64,000 nt of DNA from Bradyrhizobium diversitatis (GTDB taxonomy: Bacteria; Pseudomonadota; Alphaproteobacteria; Rhizobiales; Xanthobacteraceae): positions 62,001-126,000 of the forward strand of contig NZ_JACEGD010000019.1 of the NCBI RefSeq assembly GCF_016031635.1, in the 5' to 3' direction. The notes below the pieces were generated by a model. That model searched no databases and was not told where the DNA came from. It was given only the letters and a program-made list of their open reading frames with translations. Within the stretch, counting starts at the first letter, position 1. Every line of letters starts with the position of its first letter. This document shows, one piece after another, positions 8,249 through 17,342 of the stretch. Made by a program: the position numbers and the translations under genes.

Positions 8249-9109
8249 ATGTCTGCCATCCAGATCGTCTGCGCGGTCGCCGTTCCCCTGATCTGGGGTT
8301 ATCAGTTCGTGGCCATCAAAGTGGGCGTTGCGGAGTTTCCGCCGCTCTTCTTCCTCGCACTGCGCTTTCTGGCCATTACGCTGCTGCTTGTTCCGTTCGT
8401 CGACAGGCCCACGCGTCGGCAGCTCGGCCCTGTCGCGGCCATTTCGCTTTTCCTTGGCGGACTGAATTTCGGGCTCTTCTATGTGGGCCTTGGGCTCGGC
8501 TCGGGAAGCATGTCGGCGGTCGCGTACCAACTCGCCACGCCCTTCACCGTCCTGCTGGCCTGGCCGCTGCTCGCGGAGAGGCCGTCACTCGCCACCTGTG
8601 CCGGAGTGCTGCTTGCATTCGTCGGCGTGACCGTGCTGGCAGCGGAGCCGGGCCAGTCCGCCAACCCGCTTCCGCTGCTGCTTGTGGTTGGAGCAGCTTT
8701 CGCCTTCGCGGTATCCAACGTGTTGACGAAACGCTATGGCCCCTTTGATCCCTTGATGCTGATGGGATGGTCGTCGCTGCTCACGGTGCCGCAGGTCATG
8801 TTGATGTCGTTGCTGCTCGAATATGGACAGGCGGCGAGCCTCGTGACGGCAGGCGAGCGGGGCTGGCTGGCGCTCGCCTACACGGTCTTCATCGGCGGAA
8901 TCATTGGGTTTGGCCTCTGGTTTTGGCTGATCGCCCGTTGCTCGATGGTTCGCGTCGCGCCCTTCGGTCTGCTGCTTCCGGTATTTGCGTTGCTTTCGAG
9001 CGTTGTCTTTCTTGGCGAACGCATGACGCCAAAGCTGATCATCGGCGGGCTGCTCGCGATTTCCGGGGTCGGCATCACACAAGTAAGGCCGCGCGCTCGC
9101 TCAATTTGA
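8249..9109 (+). CDS. EamA/DMT superfamily transporter
   Basis: Inner-membrane protein of 286 residues with about ten hydrophobic segments arranged as two EamA repeats, the second beginning near LLVVGAAFAFAVSNVLTKR. This family exports amino acids, metabolites or drugs. The ATG at 8249 is chosen because AAAGGGA lies eight bases upstream; an in-frame TTG at 8231 would add six residues but lies at the end of the operator-like site. It is paired with the preceding TetR gene, a common efflux arrangement. Substrate unknown. Confidence 0.9.
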   Translation: MSAIQIVCAVAVPLIWGYQFVAIKVGVAEFPPLFFLALRFLAITLLLVPFVDRPTRRQLGPVAAISLFLGGLNFGLFYVGLGLGSGSMSAVAYQLATPFTVLLAWPLLAERPSLATCAGVLLAFVGVTVLAAEPGQSANPLPLLLVVGAAFAFAVSNVLTKRYGPFDPLMLMGWSSLLTVPQVMLMSLLLEYGQAASLVTAGERGWLALAYTVFIGGIIGFGLWFWLIARCSMVRVAPFGLLLPVFALLSSVVFLGERMTPKLIIGGLLAISGVGITQVRPRARSI

Positions 9110-9378
9110 TCCCGGACGCCCCCCTCGCGGTGACCTGCGGGGCTTCGCGGCCAGGGTCAAGCGAACGTCGCCCGGGCTGCTGCCGCACGAGTTCAGGAGG
9201 ATACGAGCACGGCGCGGTCGCCGCGCGTTGTATCGATTTTGTTACCGATACCGTGAATTGAACACGCAGATGTGGTCACGCCGGTCGTGGCAAACGGGGA
9301 TAATTCATAGTTCGTCAAAGGTTTGCAACGAATTCTCCTGATCGAGCCGGACAACGGCCGGTGCTGCTAGGCCATCGC

Positions 9379-11340
9379 ATGCGGACTCAAACGACCAACT
9401 ATGTCGCACGGCTGTTCGCCGGCGATCTGTCGGCCTTTGGCGGTCCCGCAACCGACGAGGCCGTGGCCGGGCATATCCGGGCCGAACAGATGTCGCTCGT
9501 GCTCGGCTATTCGGTCGGCATCATGCTCGCCAATGCCTGCAACGCCATCGTTCTCGCCATCGCACTGTGGCAGTCGCCGGACAGAACCCTTGCCCTGATC
9601 TGGGCCGGCGCCGTCGCCGCCGCCGCTATCGGATTCGGCCTGCAATCGCGCGCGTCACGCCGCATCACCAAACCGCAATTCGTCTCGCGTCGCGCGATGC
9701 ACCGGCTGGTGCGCAACGCCTTCATCCTCGGCGCCGCCTGGGGCACTGTCCCGGTCGCCTTCTTCGCCGACGCTTCGACCGGCGGCCAGCTCGTCATCAC
9801 CTGCCTGTGCTCGGGCATGCTGGCCGGCGGCGCACTGGCCTTCGCCACGATCCCGATCGCGGCCATCGCCTTCACGGCCCCCATCTTCGTCGGGATCGCG
9901 ATCTGCCTCGGCAGGAACGGCGACCTGGCCTTCCTGCTGATCGCCTTTCTCGTCGTGGTCTATGGCAGCGTGCTGCTGCGCGGCGTGTTCGTTAATTCGT
10001 TCGCGTTCGCGCGGCGCGTGATACGGCAGATCGAAGCCGAGCGCACGGTGCGGCTGGATCCCCTCACCCATCTGCCCAACCGCGTCGCCTTCAACGAAAC
10101 GCTCGATGCGGCGCTCAAACGGCTGGCGTTGTCGGGTGAGGAATTCGCGGTGCTGCTGCTCGACCTCGACCGCTTCAAGGAGGTCAACGACCAGTTGGGC
10201 CATCCCGCCGGGGACGAATTCCTGGTCCAGGTTGCAAGCCGCCTGCAACGTTGCACGCGTGCGGCCGAGCATGTCGCGCGCATCGGTGGCGACGAGTTCG
10301 CGCTGGTCATGGCCAATCTGGCGCGGCCGGAGGATGCGCTCGAAATCGCCGAGCGTTTCGTCGCGGCCTTCACCGAACCGTTCCGGATCGAGGGCCGCCA
10401 GATCGTCGGCGCGACCAGCGTCGGCATCGTGCTGGCGCCACGCGATGGCAACACCGCTCTCGACATCATGAAGAACGCCGACACGGCGCTCTACCGCGCC
10501 AAGAAGGCGGGGCCGGGCACGGTGTGCTTCTTCGAACAAGCCGACGACAGGCTGTCCCGCGACCGCAAGGCGCTGCAATCAGACCTCGAAGGTGCGATCG
10601 CACGAAATGAATTGTTCCTGGTGTTCCAGCCATTCCTCGATCTCGGCACCGACCGGATCACCGGCCTGGAGGCGCTGCTGCGCTGGCAGCATCCTTCGCG
10701 CGGGCTGGTGCCGCCAAGCGAATTCATCCCGATCGCGGAAGAGACCGGGCTGATCCACGAGATCGGCGAATGGGTCATCCGACGCGCCTGTGCAAGTGTT
10801 GCCGAGTGGCCGGAAGACATCAGGGTCGCCGTCAATTTCTCGGCAGCGCAATTTCACAACACAGGCATCCTCCAGATCATCGTGCAGGCACTCGCCGATG
10901 CCAGGATCGCCCCACACCGGCTCGAGATCGAGATCACGGAATCGATGCTGCTGTCGAAATACGGCTCGGCCGCGACGGTCCTGAACGCGCTGCTGGAGCT
11001 CGGCGTCACGGTGGCGCTGGACGATTTCGGCACCGGATTTTCCTCGCTGACCTACCTGCGCAAGCTGCCGTTCAGCCGCATCAAGATCGACCAATCCTTC
11101 ATCCGCGACATGCTGGTGCAGCCGGACTGCGCGGCGATCGTCAAATCGGTGATCGGGCTCGCGCGCGATTTGCGGATCGGCGTGGTGGCGGAGGGTGTCG
11201 AGACTGCCGACCAGCTCGAATGCCTGCGCCAGATCAGTTGCGACGAGGTGCAGGGGTATCTGATCAGCCGGCCGGTGTCGGCCAATGGCGTGCTGGCGTT
11301 GCTGGATACGAAGAAGTATCGGGCGACTTACGCGGCCTAG
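9379..11340 (+). CDS. membrane GGDEF-EAL protein (cyclic di-GMP turnover)
   Basis: A 653-residue inner-membrane protein with about five to six N-terminal membrane segments (to residue 205), followed by GGDEF (303-307) and EAL (431-433) domains. In the EAL half EALLRW, VNFSAAQF, DDFGTGFSSL, KIDQSFI and AEGVET are all present, so phosphodiesterase activity is expected. The GGDEF motif is intact, but the inhibitory site reads RAAE instead of RxxD. It could therefore be bifunctional or a GTP-sensing phosphodiesterase. ATG 9379 is preferred over an in-frame GTG at 9361. It stands alone, after a 250-base non-coding gap. Confidence 0.93.
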   Translation: MRTQTTNYVARLFAGDLSAFGGPATDEAVAGHIRAEQMSLVLGYSVGIMLANACNAIVLAIALWQSPDRTLALIWAGAVAAAAIGFGLQSRASRRITKPQFVSRRAMHRLVRNAFILGAAWGTVPVAFFADASTGGQLVITCLCSGMLAGGALAFATIPIAAIAFTAPIFVGIAICLGRNGDLAFLLIAFLVVVYGSVLLRGVFVNSFAFARRVIRQIEAERTVRLDPLTHLPNRVAFNETLDAALKRLALSGEEFAVLLLDLDRFKEVNDQLGHPAGDEFLVQVASRLQRCTRAAEHVARIGGDEFALVMANLARPEDALEIAERFVAAFTEPFRIEGRQIVGATSVGIVLAPRDGNTALDIMKNADTALYRAKKAGPGTVCFFEQADDRLSRDRKALQSDLEGAIARNELFLVFQPFLDLGTDRITGLEALLRWQHPSRGLVPPSEFIPIAEETGLIHEIGEWVIRRACASVAEWPEDIRVAVNFSAAQFHNTGILQIIVQALADARIAPHRLEIEITESMLLSKYGSAATVLNALLELGVTVALDDFGTGFSSLTYLRKLPFSRIKIDQSFIRDMLVQPDCAAIVKSVIGLARDLRIGVVAEGVETADQLECLRQISCDEVQGYLISRPVSANGVLALLDTKKYRATYAA

Positions 11341-11379
11341 GGGCTTTGAAGATCAGTGCCGCTACGGAGCCGGTGTGCT

Positions 11380-11496
11380 CCCTCCCCCGCCTGCGGGGGA
11401 GGGCTGGGGAGGGGGTGTCTCCACGGCGGGTTCCCCCAGAGGAGAGAGCCCTCACCCGCGCCTTTGGCGCGACCTCTCCCGCAAGCGGGAGAGGTG
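11380..11496. repeat. REP-like intergenic repeat element
   Basis: GC-rich element with terminal hairpins CCCCCGCCTGCGGGGG and CCTCTCCCGCAAGCGGGAGAGG and an internal CCCTCACCCGCGCC stretch. The same terminal and internal sequences recur at 43631-43795 in this window, which marks it as a dispersed intergenic repeat. It lies between the convergent GGDEF-EAL gene and the reductase gene, and may contribute to termination. Confidence 0.75.
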
Positions 11497-11547
11497 GAGA
11501 CCGCGGCGCCCGCCGATTGCTCCAACGAAATTCCGCCCCGGGCTCGA

Positions 11548-12543
11548 TCAGACCGCGTCCGCCCGCAGCAGCGTGTCCACCGTGATGGTGCCGCGGGCGC
11601 GGGAGACGCAGGCGCAGATCTTCTGGTTGCTGTGCTTCTGGTGGTCGCTGAAGAAGACGTCGCGGTGGTCGATCTCGCCGTCGACCTCGACCACGTCGAT
11701 GACGCACAGGCCGCATTCGCCGCGCTTGCAGTCGAACATCACGTCATGGCCGCAGGCGTTGAGCACGTCCAGCATCGAGCGCTCGCGCGGGATTTCGAGC
11801 TCGATATTCGAGTCCTTCAATCGCACGCGAAACGCTTCGGTCGGCAGCGTGCCGCTGGAACCGAAGGTCTCGTAGCGGAGATCGGGGAGCGCATGGCCGG
11901 CGCCGATCCAGGCATGGCGCGCGGCGTCCAGCAGCCGCATCGGGCCGCAGAACAGCGCCAGCGTTGCTTGCGGCAATGAGGCGAACAGCGCGTCGAGATC
12001 GAGCCGCCTGCCCCCGTCGCTCGCATGGACGACGAGGCGATCACCAAGCATCGCGGCGAGCTCGTCGAGATAGGCGGCTTCGCGGCGCGAGCGCACCGCA
12101 TAGTGCAGCATGACATCCGACCCGCGGCGCGCCAGCGCCTGCGCCGCGCCGAGGATCGGGGTGATGCCGATGCCGCCGGCGATCAGGCAATAGTTCTGCC
12201 GCGTCCAGTCCACGGCGAGCAGCGAGGCGGGCTGCGTGATGTCGAGCCGCGCGCCCGGCTGCAGGGACCACATGTAGCGGGAGCCGCCGCGGGAATCATC
12301 AGTGCGGCGCACCGCAATTCTGAAGCCGTGCGGAGAGGCCTCGCCGACCAGCGAATAAGACCGCGTCTCCGGCTGGCCGTCGATGGTCACGCTGACATTG
12401 ATGTGGCTGCCGACCGGATAGGCCGTGACGTCGAGCTGATCCGGCCTGATCAGGAATTCGCGGATTCCGGGCGCAAGGTCGCGGGTCGTGACGAGCGTTG
12501 CAGGAATCCAGGTTTCGATGAAGCGCATGATGACTGCCCTCAA
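11548..12543 (-). CDS. VanB-type oxidoreductase: ferredoxin-NADP reductase plus 2Fe-2S ferredoxin domain
   Basis: Electron-transfer partner of an aromatic-ring or demethylating Rieske oxygenase. The 331 residues comprise an FMN-binding barrel (ETRSYSLVG), an NAD-binding domain (GGIGITPILGAAQAL) and a C-terminal plant-type ferredoxin with CKRGECGLC plus a later Cys in the KICACVSRA stretch for the 2Fe-2S cluster. It overlaps the preceding GntR gene by four bases and lies in the same operon as the Rieske oxygenase, so it very likely supplies electrons to that enzyme. It is VanB-like; the true substrate of the system is not determined. Confidence 0.93.
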   Translation of the reverse strand: MRAVIMRFIETWIPATLVTTRDLAPGIREFLIRPDQLDVTAYPVGSHINVSVTIDGQPETRSYSLVGEASPHGFRIAVRRTDDSRGGSRYMWSLQPGARLDITQPASLLAVDWTRQNYCLIAGGIGITPILGAAQALARRGSDVMLHYAVRSRREAAYLDELAAMLGDRLVVHASDGGRRLDLDALFASLPQATLALFCGPMRLLDAARHAWIGAGHALPDLRYETFGSSGTLPTEAFRVRLKDSNIELEIPRERSMLDVLNACGHDVMFDCKRGECGLCVIDVVEVDGEIDHRDVFFSDHQKHSNQKICACVSRARGTITVDTLLRADAV

Positions 12544-13292
12544 TCGGTTGCGGTCTTGATCAGCGCGAGCGCCGGCAAGAGGTCGAGATGGGTCCGGTTG
12601 CGCAGCGCGAGCCGCAGGTTTCGCACCGCGAGCCGCGCATGCTCACGCATGACGGCCTCGGCGCGAGCGCCTTCGCGGTTCTCGATGGCGTCGATCACGA
12701 CGCGATGGTGCTCCTGCCCGATGATCAGGATCTGCTGCGCCTCGGGCAATGCCGACTGCGCCATCACGAAGCCGCTCGGGGAGGCAAACGGCAGCGCCGA
12801 GGCGCGGTCGATCTGGCGGATCAGCGGCGGGCTGCGCGACAATTCCGTGAGCACGGCGTGGAAGCGCGCGTTCAGCGTGACATAGGACGAGAAGGCATCG
12901 ACCGAGATCGGCACCTGGCGGAGCAATTCGTCGATCGCCGCAAGGCATTCCTTCAGCGGCTCCAGCTCGCGCGCGGGGACGCCGCGTTCGGCCGCAAAGC
13001 GCGCAGCCAGGCCTTCCAGCGTGCCGCGCAGCTCGATGGAGTCGGAAATGTCGCGCTCGGAAAACGCCTTCACCATGAAGCCGCCGGAGGGGATCGCCTC
13101 GAGCAGGCCCTCCTCCTCCAGCCGCACCAGCGCCATGCGCACCGGCGTGCGCGAGGCGCCTGTGGTCTCCACCGCCTGGAGCTCGGAGATGCGCTCGCCC
13201 GGCCGCAAGGCGCCCGAGAGGATCTGGTCGCGCAGCGCGAGCTGCGCCTTCACGGTCTGCGAGACAGAGCGGTCGACCTCACGCTCGGCCAT
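12540..13292 (-). CDS. GntR family regulator, FadR/FCD subfamily
   Basis: A 250-residue regulator with an N-terminal winged helix (RPGERISELQAVETTGASRTPVRMALVRLEEEGLLE, about residues 30-70) and a C-terminal FCD helical domain with metal-ligand type histidines (FHAVL, EHHRVV, REHARLAV). It lies between the oxygenase and reductase genes, three bases after the oxygenase, and overlaps the reductase by four bases, so all three are one operon. It probably senses the oxygenase substrate or product and binds the TGTATACA sites before the operon, like VanR. Confidence 0.92.
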   Translation of the reverse strand: MAEREVDRSVSQTVKAQLALRDQILSGALRPGERISELQAVETTGASRTPVRMALVRLEEEGLLEAIPSGGFMVKAFSERDISDSIELRGTLEGLAARFAAERGVPARELEPLKECLAAIDELLRQVPISVDAFSSYVTLNARFHAVLTELSRSPPLIRQIDRASALPFASPSGFVMAQSALPEAQQILIIGQEHHRVVIDAIENREGARAEAVMREHARLAVRNLRLALRNRTHLDLLPALALIKTATD

Positions 13293-13295
13293 GCC

Positions 13296-14345
13296 CTACT
13301 CCGCGGCCTGAAGGTGCTTTGGGGCGTTTTCCTTCGCCACCATCCGGTCGATCAGCTTGCGCGACCACATCGCGCCGGCGTCGATGTTGAGGTTGTAGAA
13401 GATGCGGTCGGGGTTTTCGTCCATTGCGCGCTGCTGCGCTTCCAGGATCAGCTCGTCCTCGCGGAAGATGCCGGAGACGCCCTCGCGGATCTCGGTGGTG
13501 ATCCGCTGCTCACCGAGGCGGTAATTGCGCACGAAGGACCAAAAGTAATGACAGGTCTTCTCGGTCTCCGGCGTGATCGTGTTGAGCACGAAGCCGTTGA
13601 CGCCCTGCGACCGGTCGCCTTCCGGCGCACCGGTGCCGGTCGGCGCCACACCGACGTCGATCGCGATGGTGCACGGCGCCTCGAAGCGGATGATCTGCCA
13701 GCGGTCGACGAGACCGGGCTTGCCGAGCTGCTTGGCCCAGAACGGCGGCGGCTCGATGCCGCGCATCCAGCGCGTCACCGTCACCGTCTTCTCGCCATGG
13801 GTGACGTCGAACGGCGCTTCGGCGACCGCGTCGTTGCCGATCGACGAGCCGTGCACGAAGGTCTCGTGGGTGAGGTCCATGAGATTGTCGAGCACGAGGC
13901 GGTAGTCGCAATTGACGTGGATGGTCTTGCCGTCGCCCGCCCAGGCCGGATCGTGATTCCAGTGCATGTCCGGCACCAGCGCGGGATCGGCCAGCGCGGG
14001 ATCGCCCATCCAGAGCCAGATGTAGCGGTGACGCTCGACCACGGGATAAGCGCGCACGCAGGCCGAGGGATTGATGGTCTCCTGCGAAGGCATGAAGGTG
14101 CAGCGCCCCTGCGCATTGTACTTCAGGCCGTGATAGCCGCAGACGACGGTGTCGCCTTCGAGCCGGCCCTTGGACAGCGGGACCAGGCGATGCCAGCAGG
14201 CGTCCTCCAGCGCGGCCACCGTGCCGTCAGCCTTGCGGTACATCACGACATGCTTGCCGCAGATCGTCCGCGGCAGCAGCGCCGCCTTCACCTCGGCGTC
14301 CCAGGCGGCGGCGTACCAGGCATTCATGGGGAAGGGCTTTGTCAT
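13296..14345 (-). CDS. Rieske 2Fe-2S aromatic oxygenase, vanillate O-demethylase (VanA)-like
   Basis: Terminal oxygenase subunit that would demethylate or hydroxylate an aromatic acid using electrons from the VanB-like protein. The 349-residue protein starts with the VanA-like FPMNAWYAAAW. The Rieske cluster ligands are CWH and CGYH in the CxH-x16-CxxH arrangement (about residues 50-72). The mononuclear iron site follows in DNLMDLTHETFVHG. The ATG at 14345 has GGGAGCGAGA upstream; an ATG 15 bases earlier is less well placed. The second cluster residue is Trp rather than the usual Pro of CPHR. Substrate is probably an aromatic acid but is not proven. Confidence 0.88.
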   Translation of the reverse strand: MTKPFPMNAWYAAAWDAEVKAALLPRTICGKHVVMYRKADGTVAALEDACWHRLVPLSKGRLEGDTVVCGYHGLKYNAQGRCTFMPSQETINPSACVRAYPVVERHRYIWLWMGDPALADPALVPDMHWNHDPAWAGDGKTIHVNCDYRLVLDNLMDLTHETFVHGSSIGNDAVAEAPFDVTHGEKTVTVTRWMRGIEPPPFWAKQLGKPGLVDRWQIIRFEAPCTIAIDVGVAPTGTGAPEGDRSQGVNGFVLNTITPETEKTCHYFWSFVRNYRLGEQRITTEIREGVSGIFREDELILEAQQRAMDENPDRIFYNLNIDAGAMWSRKLIDRMVAKENAPKHLQAAE

Positions 14346-14376
14346 CGGTCTCGCTCCCACGGCTTTATGTATGCGT

Positions 14377-14461
14377 TATGTATACAGTAAAGGTGGGATA
14401 GAAACATTCAAGGGCAAAAATAGCGTATTATGGTACCTAATGGTTGTTGTTTGTATACACA
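14377..14461 (-). promoter_or_regulatory. two TGTATACA operators upstream of the oxygenase operon
   Basis: The perfect 8-base palindrome TGTATACA occurs at 14379-14386 and again at 14452-14459, 73 bases apart, close to seven turns of the helix. TNGTATACNA-like sites are bound by FadR-type GntR regulators, and such a regulator is encoded in the operon. The DNA between is unusually AT-rich for this genome and probably holds the promoter. Confidence 0.65.
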
Positions 14462-14484
14462 TCTAAACCCAGCTATCATCGCAC

Positions 14485-14578
14485 GCGAAGGCGGGCGATC
14501 CAGTACTCCGCAGCGGAAGTTGCCTGAACAAATGACCGCCACGGAGTACTGGATTCCCCGCCTTCGCGGGGAATGACA
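14485..14578. repeat. inverted intergenic repeat
   Basis: A 26-base arm at 14485-14510 (containing GATCCAGTACTCCG) is repeated in inverted orientation at 14542-14567 (CGGAGTACTGGAT) across a 31-base spacer, and a short CCCCGCC-TTC-GCGGGG hairpin follows. It resembles a palindromic repeat that is common between Bradyrhizobium genes. It separates the oxygenase promoter from pgm. Confidence 0.7.
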
Positions 14579-14649
14579 GCGGTGACTGTGGCCCAAGCGG
14601 AGGATGGGGCTACCATCCGGGGGACGGTAAGAGAGCTCGCGCCTGGCGC

Positions 14650-16296
14650 CTACGCCCCAAACACCTTCGCCAAGCCCGCCTTGGCCTCCTCCTGAATCCG
14701 CGTCAGGTGCTCAGTGCTGCGGAAGCTTTCGGCGTAGATCTTGTAGACGTCCTCCGTCCCCGACGGCCGCGCGGCGAACCAGCCATAGTCGGTCTCCACC
14801 TTGATGCCGCCGAACGGCTGGCCGTTGCCGGGCGCCTTGCTCAGCGTCGCGCGAACCGGATCGCCGGCGAGATCCTTCAGGCCGAGTTGCTCGGGCGTGA
14901 CGGACTTCAGGATGTTCTTCTGCGGCCCGGTCGCGGCGACGTCGATGCGCGCGTAATGGGGCATGCCGAACTCTGCGGTGAGGTCGCCAAAGATCTGGCT
15001 GGGATCGCGGCCAGTCTTCGCCATGATCTCGGCAGCTAACAGGCCGAGGATGATGCCGTCCTTGTCGGTGGTCCACACCGTGCCGTCGCGGCGCAGGAAC
15101 GAGGCGCCTGCACTCTCCTCCCCGCCGAAGCCGAAGCCGCCGGTGAGGAGGCCGTCGACGAACCATTTGAAGCCGACCGGCGTCTCCACCAGCTTGCGGC
15201 CGAGCTTTTTAGCGACGCGATCGATGATCGAGCTCGACACCACGGTCTTGCCGATCGCGGCATCCTTGCCCCAATGCGGGCGGTGCGCGAACAGATAGGA
15301 GATCGCGGTCGCCAGATAATGGTTCGGATTCATCAGGCCGCCGGTGCGCGTCACGATGCCGTGACGATCGGCATCGGTGTCGTTGGCAAAGGCGACGTCG
15401 AAGCGGTCGCGCATCGCGATCAGGCTCGCCATGGCGTAGGGCGAGGAGCAATCCATGCGGATCTTGCCGTCCCAGTCCACCGTCATGAAGCGGAATGTGG
15501 GGTCAATCGCCTCGTTCACCACCGTGGCGTTGAGGCCGTAGCGCTCGATGATCGGATGCCAGTAATGCACGGCGGCACCGCCGAGCGGATCGATGCCGAT
15601 TTTGACGCCGGCGGATTTGACGAGGTCGAGATCGACGACATTGCCGAGATCGGCGACGTAAGGGGTGATGAAGTCACAGGCGTGGACGTTCGCGGACTTG
15701 CGCGCCTTGGCATAGTCGATGCGCTTCACGTCCTCGAGCTCGCCTGCGAGGTAGGCGTTCGCGCGCTTCTCGACGGCAGCGGTCACGTCCGTATCGGCCG
15801 GGCCACCATGCGGCGGATTGTACTTGTAGCCGCCGTCCTCCGGCGGATTGTGCGAGGGCGTGATGACGACGCCGTCGGCGAGGCCCGAGCTGCGGCCCTT
15901 GTTGTAGGTGAGGATGGCGTGCGAGATGACGGGGGTCGGCGTGTAGCCGCCGTCCTTGTCGATCATGACATCGACGCCGTTGGCGGCGAACACCTCGATG
16001 GCGCTGACGAGTGCCGGCTCGGCCAGCGCGTGGGTGTCGATGCCGATGAAAAGGGGACCCGTCAGCCCCTTTTCTGTTCTGTAATCACAAATGGCCTGCG
16101 TGGTCGCGAGGATGTGCCCTTCGTTGAACGTGTTCTTGAACGAGGTGCCGCGATGGCCCGAGGTGCCGAACGCCACGCGCTGCGCCGGATCCGATGCATC
16201 GGGCTTGCCTGCGAAGTAGGCCGTCACCAGCCGTGGAATATTGGTGAGCGCGTCCGGCGAGGCCTGCTTGCCCGCCGCGGGATGAACATCAGCCAC
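14650..16296 (-). CDS. pgm: alpha-D-glucose phosphate-specific phosphoglucomutase
   Basis: Interconverts glucose-6-phosphate and glucose-1-phosphate, feeding UDP-glucose and hence glycogen and exopolysaccharide synthesis. The 548-residue cytoplasmic enzyme matches the E. coli Pgm length. The phosphoserine loop is TSGHRGTSFKNTF (about residue 45), the metal-binding loop is DTDADRHG, the sugar-binding loop is GGEESAGASF, and the phosphate-contacting loop is RPSGTEDVYK near the C-terminus. It is a single gene divergent from the lytic transglycosylase. Its location 3 kb before a polysaccharide cluster is suggestive but it need not be coregulated. Confidence 0.96.
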   Translation of the reverse strand: MADVHPAAGKQASPDALTNIPRLVTAYFAGKPDASDPAQRVAFGTSGHRGTSFKNTFNEGHILATTQAICDYRTEKGLTGPLFIGIDTHALAEPALVSAIEVFAANGVDVMIDKDGGYTPTPVISHAILTYNKGRSSGLADGVVITPSHNPPEDGGYKYNPPHGGPADTDVTAAVEKRANAYLAGELEDVKRIDYAKARKSANVHACDFITPYVADLGNVVDLDLVKSAGVKIGIDPLGGAAVHYWHPIIERYGLNATVVNEAIDPTFRFMTVDWDGKIRMDCSSPYAMASLIAMRDRFDVAFANDTDADRHGIVTRTGGLMNPNHYLATAISYLFAHRPHWGKDAAIGKTVVSSSIIDRVAKKLGRKLVETPVGFKWFVDGLLTGGFGFGGEESAGASFLRRDGTVWTTDKDGIILGLLAAEIMAKTGRDPSQIFGDLTAEFGMPHYARIDVAATGPQKNILKSVTPEQLGLKDLAGDPVRATLSKAPGNGQPFGGIKVETDYGWFAARPSGTEDVYKIYAESFRSTEHLTRIQEEAKAGLAKVFGA

Positions 16297-16471
16297 TGAA
16301 ATATCCTCGTCCTGTCGTCACGGAAATAGCGGGACACCATAGCATCGGCCGCGCCCCCGCCAAGGCCACAACACGCGCGACAGGGAAGGCGTTCCTTGGG
16401 GTGAGCGCCCGCGCGCGGCAGTGACTGCGCCAATGGCCGGTTTGTTAACTCCGGAGCTCTATGACAGAGCC

Positions 16472-17266
16472 ATGCTGTGGGATCGGGCACGCTTCAATCT
16501 CGGCGCAACGTGGACGCACGTGGCGGTCGCGCTGCTGTTGTCGGCCCCGATCGGCGCACATGCGAGCGACGGCGATAGCGACGGGCCGCGCACGATTTCG
16601 ACGATCTCCAGCGCCGAGACCGACCTCGGCGCCGGCGAGACGCCGTCATCCCGGGCCATGATCCGAAGGATCATCGAGAGAGAAACCGCAAAGACCAATT
16701 TGCCGGCCGATGTCGCCGAAGCCGTCGTCTTTGTCGAAAGCGGCTATAACCCGGCGGTCATCGGCAGCGTTGGCGAAATCGGCGTGATGCAGGTGCGGCC
16801 CGAGACGGCGGCGATGCTGGGATTCCGCGGAAGCAATGCGGAACTCGCGGAGTTGGACGTCAATATCCATTACGGGGTGCTTTATCTCAGCCGGGCCTGG
16901 CACCTGGCGGGCGGGGATCTCTGCCGCGCCCTGATGAAGTACCGGGCAGGTCACGGCGAAGAAGAGATGACCACGCGGTCGCAGGTCTATTGCAACCGAG
17001 CCCGCAACCGTCTCCTCGCCATGAACGCGATGCCGCCAGGGACCGCAGCTGCGGCGGCCCCCGATGCGGCGCCCCCGGTCGCTGCTGCGGCTCCGGCAAA
17101 ACCTGCGAGCCGCCCGAAGATGCCGGTGCAGCCCAAAGCGGTCTATGCCCGCTATCGTCAGGGCACCGCGGCCGCCAGCCGCGCCTATTGGGCCGCACAC
17201 GAGGCCCGGATCAGCCAGATCAAGGCGCGCATCGAAGCCAGATGGAAGCGCGTCGCATCGCGTTGA
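16472..17266 (+). CDS. periplasmic lytic transglycosylase (SLT domain)
   Basis: Predicted exported muramidase that cleaves peptidoglycan with formation of anhydromuramic acid. An SLT fold occupies about residues 60-165, with the catalytic Glu in VESGYNP, and GEIGVMQVRPETA and KYRAGHG as expected. The remainder is Ala/Pro-rich, then a basic C-terminal tail. The start at 16472 is chosen because it leaves a compact Sec signal (VAVALLLSAPIGAHA); in-frame GTG 16421 and ATG 16433 would extend it by 13-17 residues, and none has a clear ribosome binding site. It diverges from pgm and is followed after 76 bases by a hydrolase gene. Confidence 0.85.
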   Translation: MLWDRARFNLGATWTHVAVALLLSAPIGAHASDGDSDGPRTISTISSAETDLGAGETPSSRAMIRRIIERETAKTNLPADVAEAVVFVESGYNPAVIGSVGEIGVMQVRPETAAMLGFRGSNAELAELDVNIHYGVLYLSRAWHLAGGDLCRALMKYRAGHGEEEMTTRSQVYCNRARNRLLAMNAMPPGTAAAAAPDAAPPVAAAAPAKPASRPKMPVQPKAVYARYRQGTAAASRAYWAAHEARISQIKARIEARWKRVASR

Positions 17267-17342
17267 CGGCGAGCCGGCTTGCCCCGCCGCGAGCTCCGCA
17301 TCTACTGTGTGTCGCAAAAGTTGCGTACCTGGAGGTCGCGTC

